A stretch of 41,644 nt of DNA, taken from positions 1 through 41,644 of the forward strand of contig JAFQQW010000067.1 of NCBI GenBank assembly GCA_017410375.1, written 5' to 3'. Of the stretch, positions 24,324 through 31,967 are shown in pieces. The notes beneath the pieces were generated by a model. It had not been told where the DNA came from, did no database searches, and saw only the letters and a list, made by a program, of their open reading frames with translations. Position numbers and translations under genes: made by a program. How positions within the stretch are numbered: the first letter of the stretch is position 1; each line of letters opens with the position of its first letter. The stretch comes from Clostridia bacterium (lineage in GTDB: Bacteria; Bacillota; Clostridia; RGIG6154).

Positions 24324-24570
24324 TTTTTCATGTTTTTTAAATGAAATAAACTGAACGAAACCGTAATAAAACGAAGTGTTTAGTGGGGTCAAAATGGGGT
24401 CAAACTTTTTTGGCGTGTTATATTCTTTCCGGTTACAACCCGGTGTTGTAATCTAAAAAGAAAGAAGGTATGCACATGGCAACCCGTAAACGCATATACG
24501 CATCTCATGGCGAATTTTGGTAGGTTAAACTACAATCATACCGAAAAATGTCATACAAAGGAGAAAAACT
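24324..24570. other. Intergenic boundary of the prophage with candidate att region
   Basis: This holds no convincing gene. GGGGTCAAAATGGGGTCAAA (24386-24405) contains a direct repeat. A hairpin, TTACAAC (24433-24439) with GTTGTAA (24445-24451), precedes a GAAGG site and a 15-codon open frame starting ATG 24476 (MATRKRIYASHGEFW) and ending at 24523. The tRNA-Lys 3' end is the expected attachment core, but a second copy is not in the window. The micro-frame may be a leader peptide, an integrase remnant or chance. Confidence 0.35.
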
Positions 24571-24843
24571 ATGAATCATCCATATAAAGATGCGTTAAAA
24601 CCGTTCATCAGCCAACAGCTGACCGAATGTGCCAAAGAATTAAGTCTGACCCAAGAACAAATTGCAGAATTGCTGGAAATTGATACCCGTTCATATGTCT
24701 ATCTGCAGGCAGGTGTGTATATGTGTAGCGCAACCACTTTGTTACTGTTTCTGACGCGCGTGTGTCCGAACCCCGAACAATTCCTTAAGGAAGCAAAAGA
24801 ATACTTTGATAAATTCAAAAACGAGGCTTCTTTATGCCCATAA
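24571..24843 (+). CDS. Small HTH (XRE-like) protein
   Basis: A protein of 90 residues with a good site (AAAGGAG) before the ATG. The segment LSLTQEQIAELLEIDTRSYV (24-43) reads as the first helices of an XRE helix-turn-helix, followed by GVYMCSATTLLLFLTRV; the rest is helical. It is read rightwards, against the late operon. A phage-encoded regulator or accessory (moron) gene is likely; a host gene trapped at the boundary is the alternative. The target is unknown. Confidence 0.7.
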   Translation: MNHPYKDALKPFISQQLTECAKELSLTQEQIAELLEIDTRSYVYLQAGVYMCSATTLLLFLTRVCPNPEQFLKEAKEYFDKFKNEASLCP

Positions 24844-24883
24844 TATAAGTGTGGCTTATATTTACAAGGAAGGGAAAGGGAAA

Positions 24884-25081
24884 ATGAAAGAAACAACAGA
24901 AGAAAAACTTGCCTACCGTGAAGCAATGTCTGTGACCGACATACTCAACTGCGGTGCAAGCTTCGCGTATCCGATTTGCCCAAGGTGTCGCATTTCAATG
25001 AATCGCGAATATCAGGCATTTTGTGACAGATGCGGACAAAAGCTAAGTTGGAAACATTTTAGAATGTTCATAGAACTATAA
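24884..25081 (+). CDS. Small zinc-ribbon protein
   Basis: A protein of 65 residues, start ATG 24884 after AAGGGAAAGGG; an extension to 24806 overlaps the previous gene without a site. Two CxxC pairs, CPRC and CDRC, about 15 residues apart form a zinc ribbon in the second half. It follows the HTH gene by 40 nt on the same strand and is followed by a terminator, so the two may form a small cargo operon. The function is unknown. Confidence 0.7.
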   Translation: MKETTEEKLAYREAMSVTDILNCGASFAYPICPRCRISMNREYQAFCDRCGQKLSWKHFRMFIEL

Positions 25082-25088
25082 AAAAATT

Positions 25089-25109
25089 AGGGGAGCATTG
25101 CGCTCCCCT
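25089..25109. terminator. Bidirectional terminator ending the late operon
   Basis: AGGGGAGC, loop ATTGC, GCTCCCCT is an 8-bp stem with TTTTCTTT on the plus side and a seven-T run on the minus side. It stops both the zinc-ribbon gene and the phage late transcript. Confidence 0.9.
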
Positions 25110-25114
25110 TTTCT

Positions 25115-25870
25115 TTAATTTAAAAGCTTACTCCATGTATCCTTGCCAACAACGCCGTCAGCTGTAAGACCTTTTGCTTTCTGATATGCTTTCACAGCAG
25201 AATCCGTATCCGAACCAAAGTCCCCGTCTGCGCCTGATGCGCCACAGGAAATGCCGTTTAAGACAAGCAAGGTCTGCAAAGCCTTAACGGAGCTTCCCGA
25301 ATCACCTTTTTCAAGCATGGGAAGGTTAACACTTACAGTCACATCTTCTGTTGCTTTACCCAAAACACCTTCGTAATCAGGTCTGAAGAATTTTGTTCCC
25401 GGCAAACTACTGTTATAGTATGTTTTCTTGCACACACCACCGCCATTGGCAATAATACCACTCGCACCGGAAGTGTTACCCTCGACGGTTCCAAATCTGT
25501 CACCGCTTACTTCCACAACAAATCCCGTGTGTACAAATGAGCCGTTTCTTTTAAAAACAGGAATATCACCGACTTGTGGATTCGCGTACAATCTAGACGA
25601 TTTACCCATAGTAGGACAGTATGTGTACGGATAGTGCTCAAGCAATTTCTTGGTGTTATCTTTACCAAAAGCTTTATCAAAGCACCAAGTCACAAATACC
25701 GCACACCACGCCTGTCCCTGCAAACTCGGACACACATCTCTCCAATACTTGGTATAGTTTCCGCTACCCGCATTCGCCGTCTTACTGTCAAGATTTGCGT
25801 TGCTTCGTTTTTCGAGGTAACCAACCTCATTTTTTGCAATCGCAATCAATTTTTCAATATGCTTATTCAT
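25115..25870 (-). CDS. Phage endolysin (CHAP domain plus peptidoglycan-binding domain)
   Basis: A protein of 251 residues from ATG 25870, with GAAGGAGGGG before it. The N-terminal half is CHAP-like: catalytic C56 in GQAWCAVFVTWCF, H114 in FVHTGFVVE, and E130/N132 in TVEGNTSG complete the papain-like site. The C-terminal segment (about 186-251, KGDSGSSVKALQTLLVLNG to GKDTWSKLL) is a PG_binding_1 domain. It cuts peptide or amide bonds of the host cell wall after the holin opens the membrane. Its start overlaps the holin by 8 nt. Confidence 0.93.
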   Translation of the reverse strand: MNKHIEKLIAIAKNEVGYLEKRSNANLDSKTANAGSGNYTKYWRDVCPSLQGQAWCAVFVTWCFDKAFGKDNTKKLLEHYPYTYCPTMGKSSRLYANPQVGDIPVFKRNGSFVHTGFVVEVSGDRFGTVEGNTSGASGIIANGGGVCKKTYYNSSLPGTKFFRPDYEGVLGKATEDVTVSVNLPMLEKGDSGSSVKALQTLLVLNGISCGASGADGDFGSDTDSAVKAYQKAKGLTADGVVGKDTWSKLLN

Positions 25871-26129
25871 CGTACCCCTCCTTCTTCGGCTTAACATAGG
25901 TAAGAGCCTGCTTGCTGTCCGATGCACCGGCGGTAGTCGGATCAACTAAAATGCCGATAAACGATAACAGCTCAACAGCCATCAGCAACAGATTTACAAC
26001 CGCGCTTTCTGAAATTTTAGGAACAATGCCGTAAAGCCCAAGGCAGGTATAAACAAACGATACCGCCATCGGCAAAGCCGCAACCCAGAACACCGGGTTT
26101 CTGAATCTTACCTTCCAGTTAATCTGCAT
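25863..26129 (-). CDS. Phage holin, phi LC3-like
   Basis: A protein of 88 residues from ATG 26129 with AAAGGAGG before it. It has two hydrophobic segments (about residues 14-35 and 44-63) separated by a short turn (VPKISES), and a charged hydrophilic C-terminus (TYVKPKKEGYDE). This is the profile of the phi LC3 type holin family. It forms membrane lesions that release the endolysin. It lies directly upstream of the endolysin gene with an 8-nt overlap. Confidence 0.9.
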   Translation of the reverse strand: MQINWKVRFRNPVFWVAALPMAVSFVYTCLGLYGIVPKISESAVVNLLLMAVELLSFIGILVDPTTAGASDSKQALTYVKPKKEGYDE

Positions 26130-26142
26130 AAAAATACCTCCT

Positions 26143-26472
26143 TTAAAATTGGTTATGTGCCTGCTTATTAATATGCTTTTCAATTTTTTCGATTGCCTCG
26201 GTCACGGGACCGTTGCACCCCTTTTCGGATAAACCTTTAAGACATGCCAACAATCCATACACCACAATGGTAAGCTCATTTTGCGTGCCTTCCTGGTCGC
26301 GGTTATGCTTATCCTCAAGAAGTTTAATCCGGTCTCTGAGTTGATTAATCTCTTCCTTCAGCTTGTCCCTTCCGCTTATCCACTTAAAAAGCTTCCAGAC
26401 AAGGGTTACCACCGTGATAACCACCGTAAGCACACCGCCAAACAGAATAATTGTATTTAACGATATGTACAT
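26143..26472 (-). CDS. Holin-like (XhlA-like) membrane protein
   Basis: A protein of 109 residues. One N-terminal transmembrane helix (about 7-28) is followed by a charged coiled-coil (about 35-62, GRDKLKEEINQLRDRIKLLE) and a helical C-terminus. It lies in the lysis cassette just before the holin. Proteins like this assist the holin or anchor the lysin at the membrane. GGAGG is ten bases from the ATG, and the ATG overlaps the preceding stop codon by one base (TAATG). Confidence 0.75.
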   Translation of the reverse strand: MYISLNTIILFGGVLTVVITVVTLVWKLFKWISGRDKLKEEINQLRDRIKLLEDKHNRDQEGTQNELTIVVYGLLACLKGLSEKGCNGPVTEAIEKIEKHINKQAHNQF

Positions 26473-26648
26473 TACAACGTATCCTCCAATTCAGCCATAA
26501 TTTTTTCGTATTCTTCTTTACTTATAAGGTGAAAAGAGCTTGGGTTCATACCTTCTCCAAGCCAAATTTTACTCGCATATACATCGTTCCCATTGGTATA
26601 AAGAAATCCGTCTGGTGCAACCAAATCAGCTCTACTTAATTCTCCCAT
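26472..26648 (-). CDS. Small phage protein of 58 residues, unknown function
   Basis: An open frame of 59 codons on the minus strand, preceded by AAGGAGGAG before the ATG at 26648 and overlapping the next gene by one base. Those two signs make it real. Its sequence (starts MGELSRADLVAPDGFLYTNG) has a balanced acidic composition, with the aromatic residues W and Y in the middle and a KEEYEKIMAEL helix at the end. No domain is recognised. Its location between a fibre protein and the lysis genes suggests a tail or lysis accessory role. Confidence 0.78.
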   Translation of the reverse strand: MGELSRADLVAPDGFLYTNGNDVYASKIWLGEGMNPSSFHLISKEEYEKIMAELEDTL

Positions 26649-26660
26649 ATAAACTCCTCC

Positions 26661-27425
26661 TTATTCAACGTCTGAAAGTGCAAAAGTCCAGTTTTGCTTA
26701 GAAGCTTTCAAATCTTCCCACCATGTTGTTCCTCCGCTGATTGTTTCCATTGCATTACTGTTAAATGTTACGGTCTGCCCTTCGGCATCATTAGACAATG
26801 CAAAAACTATACTTTCTGCACTTTTTCTGCTCAAGGGACAAGTTCCGAAATCAATGCTTTTCCCGATTGTTCCGCCGATTCTAATTTCTATAAGACTTGT
26901 GCAGTTCAAAAAAGCATTGGTTGTTGTTGCACTTTCGGGAAATGTTAGGCTGTCAATGCTGACAAGACTTGTTGCATTAAAAAACATACCCTGAATAGAA
27001 GTTGCTTTTTCCAGAACAATTTCAGGCACTCTGGTAATTAACGAATACTGGAAGAAGTTACTTACGGTCAAAGCATTTTTGCAATCAAGTTTTGTTCCGT
27101 ATTTTTCAAGAATGCCTTTTAAATCAGTTACTCCCGAGTAAGAAAAAACATTTGATGCATTTCTTGATGAAGGCATCACAACATCGGTGTAAGGCGTAAA
27201 AGTGTCGTCGTTCCAGCCTTTTCCCGCAAAGCCGTATGTAAATGCACTTTCGTTAAGTGCATCTATGTGTTCACTCCACTTTTTTCGCCTCTCCGCCTCG
27301 CAACCCGCATCAAAAACCTCTGCCTGCTTTTCGGCAAATTCAGAAGGCTTAATTATATCGGTTTCTCCTGTCTTTTCGCGAATAGCATCCGCAATCTCCT
27401 TAAATTTTTCCTGCTGAACACTCAT
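26661..27425 (-). CDS. Phage tail or fibre protein with BspA-like leucine-rich repeats
   Basis: A protein of 254 residues. The N-terminal 40 residues (QEKFKEIADAIREKTGETD) resemble the anchoring region of Firmicutes tail proteins. The centre contains two to three BspA-type repeats, seen in FNATSLVSIDSLTFPES and AFLNCTSLIEIRIGG. The C-terminus ends in a W-rich segment (WWEDLKASKQNWTF). It is coupled to the preceding gene by ATGA with GGGAGGTGG before the ATG. Probably a receptor-binding or appendage protein. The repeat type is also found in the host surface protein at 19434. Confidence 0.72.
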   Translation of the reverse strand: MSVQQEKFKEIADAIREKTGETDIIKPSEFAEKQAEVFDAGCEAERRKKWSEHIDALNESAFTYGFAGKGWNDDTFTPYTDVVMPSSRNASNVFSYSGVTDLKGILEKYGTKLDCKNALTVSNFFQYSLITRVPEIVLEKATSIQGMFFNATSLVSIDSLTFPESATTTNAFLNCTSLIEIRIGGTIGKSIDFGTCPLSRKSAESIVFALSNDAEGQTVTFNSNAMETISGGTTWWEDLKASKQNWTFALSDVE

Positions 27426-29143
27426 ACACCCACCTCCCAGCTGTCAAGAATAGCTTGCTGAATGGACGCGTCTGTGTACGCATTTGCTTTTGTCTTTGTA
27501 TAATAGGTGATGCTCACAATGCCACTTTCGCAAACATCCGTACTCGAAATAATATTTTTTACATCGGACCTGTTTTCAAATCCTGTGAACACAATTTCTT
27601 GTGTTAAACCATCCGCATAAAAATACTCAAATCTACCCTTTGCATCTTCAGGATGTAACTCAGTCGGCACATCTTTACCCCACAAGTAAATATATGAGGT
27701 GTCAGACCCTGTAAGTGTTTCATTCCATATGATGGTAGCGGATTTAACACCGACGCAATCGTCAGGTAATTCATAAACACCGCCAGTTAAACGTTCAGGA
27801 AGAACAATCGTTTTTTCACCGTCAGCATATTTTTTAGCATCATCAAGTTTTTCATCCGCATACAATTTTGCAGAACTTAATGTTTTAGAAACTTTGTCGT
27901 CCACATATTCCTTAACACTTACATCACTTTTGGTAAACCAAGTGTAATTAACGAACACATAATCTGAATTACCATTGCCGGCTCTGATTTCAACAACAGC
28001 TTTTCCTTCATTTTTATTAAAAACAACAGGCATTGAAACTTCTTCTGCTCCGATTATAAAATTTGACCCATCAGCATAATAAAACTCAACGGAACAAGCG
28101 TCATGTGCCTCGTCATCAACGGTTTCCGGGTCTTCGTATAATGTCACTTTTGAAATAAATATAGGATTTAACGAAAAATCAAGAACATATTTAGAATCAG
28201 ACACATCAATATCCACAGTAGTCTCGTGTTTAATGCTTGTATCACCAACTTTGTTGTCGGTATACGTTTCTGCATAATCAAAAGCAGGTTTCAGCAAATC
28301 ATTTGCGCTTTCCCATTTATTCTCCGCGAGCACGCCGTAGTAAGGATACGTTTCTTTAAACGTCTCAAGTGTAAATGCAGTTGTATCTGTGTCTGGTGCA
28401 TAAAGTTCTAATTCTTTCACATCGCCAGTCAGCGCAACAAAAACAGTACAAATAAGTTTTTCGTCAGTGCTTGGATTAAAGAAAACGTACTTATTTTTCG
28501 CACTAATATCTACCGTCAAATCACCTGATACCGTCAAATTAATGTAACCAGAATCCTGTGTGTCAAGCTCTGTAATTTCATCCGTACTTACATAATGCTG
28601 TGCACAAACCAAAACGGCCTTTCCTTCAATCTCACAAGCAGGAAATGATTTTTCTAATTTTTCAACACAGCCGTCTGTGTACATTTTCGATTCCGAAACC
28701 GCTTCTAGCTTACTCGAGTTTATCTTTTCGTTAAGCTCCTGATTCATTTGACTGATATTCACAAGAATCTGTGTCAGAACGCCCGTATTTGTGCCTGCTG
28801 CGATTGCATCCGCTCCGTTTGGTTTCTCTACTTTAAACAGCAGCTCGTTTGTTGTAAGACAGCTCCCGTCGGGAGAAACAACAGCAGTTCGAACTGTAAG
28901 GTCCCCTACTACCGAGTGCATCTCGTTTTCCATAACGTAAGTAGCACGATTGCCAAAGCACCTTCCGAGACCTAAAAGCTTCTTGCCGTCCGCACGAAAC
29001 GCCGTCACCTCAAACGAGCAGTTGCTGATATCCTCCGGAGCTGTAAGTACAATTTCATACGCATTTACATCATCCGAAACAAGCGGAAACGCAAAAAACG
29101 GAAACTGATGTTTGGCCGTATGAATCTGGTATTGTCTTTTCAT
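27422..29143 (-). CDS. Phage baseplate upper protein-like, tail fibre
   Basis: A protein of 573 residues. The N-terminal domain (about 1-120) with LTAPEDISNCSFEVTAFRAD and LLFKVEKPNG is like the N-terminal domain of phage BppU proteins. A helical linker around 125-150 (LTQILVNISQMNQELNEKIN) may trimerise. It is followed by beta-rich domains interspersed with four short AYTD-type helical motifs (for example KMYTDGCVEKL, KEYVDDKVSK), typical of trimeric tail fibres. It would link the tail tip to the receptor-binding protein, encoded next. The start has AAGGAGG. Confidence 0.75.
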   Translation of the reverse strand: MKRQYQIHTAKHQFPFFAFPLVSDDVNAYEIVLTAPEDISNCSFEVTAFRADGKKLLGLGRCFGNRATYVMENEMHSVVGDLTVRTAVVSPDGSCLTTNELLFKVEKPNGADAIAAGTNTGVLTQILVNISQMNQELNEKINSSKLEAVSESKMYTDGCVEKLEKSFPACEIEGKAVLVCAQHYVSTDEITELDTQDSGYINLTVSGDLTVDISAKNKYVFFNPSTDEKLICTVFVALTGDVKELELYAPDTDTTAFTLETFKETYPYYGVLAENKWESANDLLKPAFDYAETYTDNKVGDTSIKHETTVDIDVSDSKYVLDFSLNPIFISKVTLYEDPETVDDEAHDACSVEFYYADGSNFIIGAEEVSMPVVFNKNEGKAVVEIRAGNGNSDYVFVNYTWFTKSDVSVKEYVDDKVSKTLSSAKLYADEKLDDAKKYADGEKTIVLPERLTGGVYELPDDCVGVKSATIIWNETLTGSDTSYIYLWGKDVPTELHPEDAKGRFEYFYADGLTQEIVFTGFENRSDVKNIISSTDVCESGIVSITYYTKTKANAYTDASIQQAILDSWEVGV

Positions 29144-29154
29144 CTTTTTCCTCC

Positions 29155-30051
29155 TTACACTGCAAAAATTTCTATAGTTTGCTTCATGGCATACTCTTTG
29201 GCTTTTTCTGTTTGGTAATAGCAGTTAAGCTTCAAATTATAAAGCCCGTCTTTTTCACCAATTGTCGCCGAAACGGAATAGCCGTTGCCCCCTTCGCTTC
29301 CTTGACAAAGCACAAAACTTGTACCTTGTCTGACTTCTACCACTTCAGCACCACCGGCATGTACAGTTCCGACCGATGCATAGAATTGGCTGTAATCGTT
29401 CAAATCCAGTTTCAGCAAGCTTCTCGCGCTTTCATCTTCATCATAAACATAAATAAACATCTGATTGTACGAACCAACTTTTAACGAAAGTTGAAACGCG
29501 CCAACGTTTTCGGTAATCTTCAGCTTTGCATATCCCGGTAGTCCCCAACTGCTTGCATATTTAGAGGCAACGTTGGTGCTTTTTGCGTATTTTCTTTTAT
29601 TCGTTAAAACACCACTTGCCGAAATTTCAGCCAGCGGTACGTAAAAAAGACCGTCGTCCGTGCTGTCTGAAAAGGAGGCTGTCGCTGCCACCACTTTGCA
29701 GGTGTTCAGCTTTGTGTTTGCACATAGGGCAACATAGTTTTTTACCCCAGAAGTAATTGCTACTGTCTCCGTACCGGTTACTTCCGCAATCATCCCATTT
29801 GCGAAAATAGCTTTTCCGGGCTTCACATGTGCAATGCTCCCCACTACACTTACCTGCAACGAATTGTCTGTATCCGGCAGAACACCCTCTCCAATATTAT
29901 TGTAGCAAATGTCGTTCAACTTGGACACATAATACGAATCGCCGTCTGAAAACGGTTCTGCAACACCCGAAAACCCAATAAGTGTTTTTACAAGCCCGTT
30001 CAGATCATCCGCTCCAACCTCCTGGTTGTCCATAAAAGAACATTTAATCAT
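29155..30051 (-). CDS. Phage structural protein, baseplate region, unknown
   Basis: A protein of 298 residues. The sequence alternates short beta strands (SLQVSVVGSIAHVKPGKAIF and VTGTETVAITSG) with few helices, as baseplate or fibre proteins do. GGAGGTGG precedes the ATG, and it overlaps the Gp37-like gene by 8 nt. It sits between the Gp37-like tail protein and the BppU-like protein, so it is probably a tail-tip component. I recognise no named domain. Confidence 0.7.
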   Translation of the reverse strand: MIKCSFMDNQEVGADDLNGLVKTLIGFSGVAEPFSDGDSYYVSKLNDICYNNIGEGVLPDTDNSLQVSVVGSIAHVKPGKAIFANGMIAEVTGTETVAITSGVKNYVALCANTKLNTCKVVAATASFSDSTDDGLFYVPLAEISASGVLTNKRKYAKSTNVASKYASSWGLPGYAKLKITENVGAFQLSLKVGSYNQMFIYVYDEDESARSLLKLDLNDYSQFYASVGTVHAGGAEVVEVRQGTSFVLCQGSEGGNGYSVSATIGEKDGLYNLKLNCYYQTEKAKEYAMKQTIEIFAV

Positions 30052-31075
30052 CCAAAACCACCTCCGTTAAAATTGGTTTTTCATTATAACTCTGCTCCTG
30101 CCACCAGTTAACCGCTGACACGAGCTTTTTCACCGTAACACCGACCCCGTTTTGTACGCGGATAATGTCGCCGATGTTATAATCCACACCACACTGTATG
30201 CTTTCGGTCTCGCAGGTAACATCAGCCGTAGCGGTAAATGTTTTCAGCTCGTTCAGAGCCTCTTTGTCTGTGGTTGCGGTTAGCACTACATCACGACGAT
30301 GCAGTCCGTGCGCGCCGTTTGAAATGTACCGCCATTCCTTTTCGGTCACAGTCTCCATAATCGGTTGCCCCGTTTCGTCTTCTACAACGTTTCCCTCTTC
30401 GTCAACCTTTTTCCGAACCTTCTCAACATCCACAACATACCATCCACCGCGCGCCAACGTCTTGTTATCGTAGGTCGTAACAAAGGTGTGTGCGTTCAGA
30501 TTATTGGTTGACAGCATCAAACCGTTTTCGCTTGGTTTCTTCAATGCAAAAGAAAAAACTTTGCTCTCAAAGTCGATTTTGATTTCATAGCCCCATCCGA
30601 ACTGATTCAAAAGCTCAGTCAGCCACGCATCTAATGGTGTGTAGTTGTTCTTCGGATACGAAATTGTTTCCGTAAAGCCCTGCTCTGCAGGCATAGTCAA
30701 CCAGGGCGCGTCCGTGTTCACAATATTTACCGTCGACAAAATAAGCTGTTCAGCGTTTTTTTCTCCCTCTGCCTCGTCCGCAGGCACAACATAATTCTTA
30801 AGCAACCCGTTTAAATGCATTCCATACAAATGACATTCCGTGTCTGACCATTGATATCCCGTAAGAAACCCTTGAAAGTCGCCCCACTTAACGAACAGCT
30901 CGTTTTGATTCTGTTCTACAACCGTTTTTAGTATTTCGTCGGCAAAAACAATCTCAAAACTGCCGTTCCCGTTAAAGTCCTGCTGAACATTGCAGGATGT
31001 GTAACCGATTTTATAGGACCATTGCGGCAGGATGTGCAAAAGGTTTAAATCAAAATCATAAAAACGTATATCCAA
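30044..31075 (-). CDS. Phage tail protein, Gp37-like
   Basis: A protein of 343 residues. The start is set as TTG 31075, seven bases after GGAGG; the GTG at 31081 lies almost on the site. The sequence (RFYDFDLNLLHILPQWSYKIGYTSCN, then FEIVFADEILK) matches the Siphovirus ReqiPepy6 Gp37-like family, whose members are thought to be tail hub or tail-tip proteins. An internal beta region around 215-290, with TEKEWRYISNGAHGLHRRDV, is also typical. It follows the Dit-like gene. Confidence 0.8.
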   Translation of the reverse strand: MDIRFYDFDLNLLHILPQWSYKIGYTSCNVQQDFNGNGSFEIVFADEILKTVVEQNQNELFVKWGDFQGFLTGYQWSDTECHLYGMHLNGLLKNYVVPADEAEGEKNAEQLILSTVNIVNTDAPWLTMPAEQGFTETISYPKNNYTPLDAWLTELLNQFGWGYEIKIDFESKVFSFALKKPSENGLMLSTNNLNAHTFVTTYDNKTLARGGWYVVDVEKVRKKVDEEGNVVEDETGQPIMETVTEKEWRYISNGAHGLHRRDVVLTATTDKEALNELKTFTATADVTCETESIQCGVDYNIGDIIRVQNGVGVTVKKLVSAVNWWQEQSYNEKPILTEVVLDD

Positions 31076-31086
31076 AAACACACCTC

Positions 31087-31965
31087 CTAAAATACCGCCG
31101 AAACATATTCGCTGTGATAGGTCAAATACACAGTAATATCCTGACCTGCATTACGGTTCAGCGCATAAATCGTGTTTTTCCCGGGCTTTAACATAAAATC
31201 CGAAAGAACAGTACTGTCCGAAATGTAATTGGTCAGCACGTCACCTTTGTTATTGGTTATCCTTCGGTTCGGCAGGTCGATTCTAACCACCTCTCCGATT
31301 TCGGGCGTGTACTGAAAATCAATTTCTGCGCCGGTGATTTCGTTTTTCAGATAAATTCCCGAATCCAGAGAAAGCACCGCCGCATCCGCAACCCCGTTTG
31401 CAACATAAATTATGGGATATACATTCTTTTCTCCTCTCAGCTCTACTTCTGCAGTAGTACGACGTTCGGTAAAAACCGCAGGCAATTGAAAAGTATACGT
31501 TGCGTCCTCACCGTTGTTTATCATGTCAACGCGTTCAAACACATACACCGTTGTTTCTTCCACATCCGAAAAATACGGGTAATCTGCCTGGAATTGCAGA
31601 ACAAAATTATAAAGGTCACCCTTACCAACCTTGGTAAAGCCTTCGGACGTAATCATTCTGCATTCGATTTTCTTTGACCCGGTGACAAAATCAAGAACCA
31701 AGGTACCGGGATGATACAAAATGCTGTACATATTCTGCACATCAAACGATGTACCGTGAAAAGTGCCGGAAATGGTAAGTGTTCGTTGTATATCCCGAAT
31801 ATCGGTTGTCACACACCCCGGCGCTTTTGAAAACACTTTACTTTGCGCTTCCTGGTCAGGCGGTTTAAACCCCACCAACGCAGTGACGTTTAAAGGGAGC
31901 CCGCTTAAAGCACTGGCTCCCATATGAATTTCACCATATTCGTTTTTGTATGTAATTTTAAGCAT
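31087..31965 (-). CDS. Distal tail protein (Dit-like)
   Basis: A protein of 292 residues preceded by GGAGG inside the end of the tape measure gene. The N-terminal domain (MLKITYKNEYGEIHMG, with the beta pattern of siphovirus tail proteins) and the middle (LTISGTFHGTSFDVQNMYSIL, FVLQFQADYPYF) match the phage tail protein family. It forms the ring that connects tail tube and baseplate. It directly follows the tape measure, as in the order of lactococcal and related phages. Confidence 0.85.
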   Translation of the reverse strand: MLKITYKNEYGEIHMGASALSGLPLNVTALVGFKPPDQEAQSKVFSKAPGCVTTDIRDIQRTLTISGTFHGTSFDVQNMYSILYHPGTLVLDFVTGSKKIECRMITSEGFTKVGKGDLYNFVLQFQADYPYFSDVEETTVYVFERVDMINNGEDATYTFQLPAVFTERRTTAEVELRGEKNVYPIIYVANGVADAAVLSLDSGIYLKNEITGAEIDFQYTPEIGEVVRIDLPNRRITNNKGDVLTNYISDSTVLSDFMLKPGKNTIYALNRNAGQDITVYLTYHSEYVSAVF

Positions 31966-31967
31966 GT

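Noticed and set aside
24386-24455. Remains of a tyrosine integrase C-terminus in the GGGGTCAAAATGGGGTCAAA stretch
   Set aside because: The open frame is too short, with a stop upstream, and no integrase motif can be seen; kept only as part of the att candidate.
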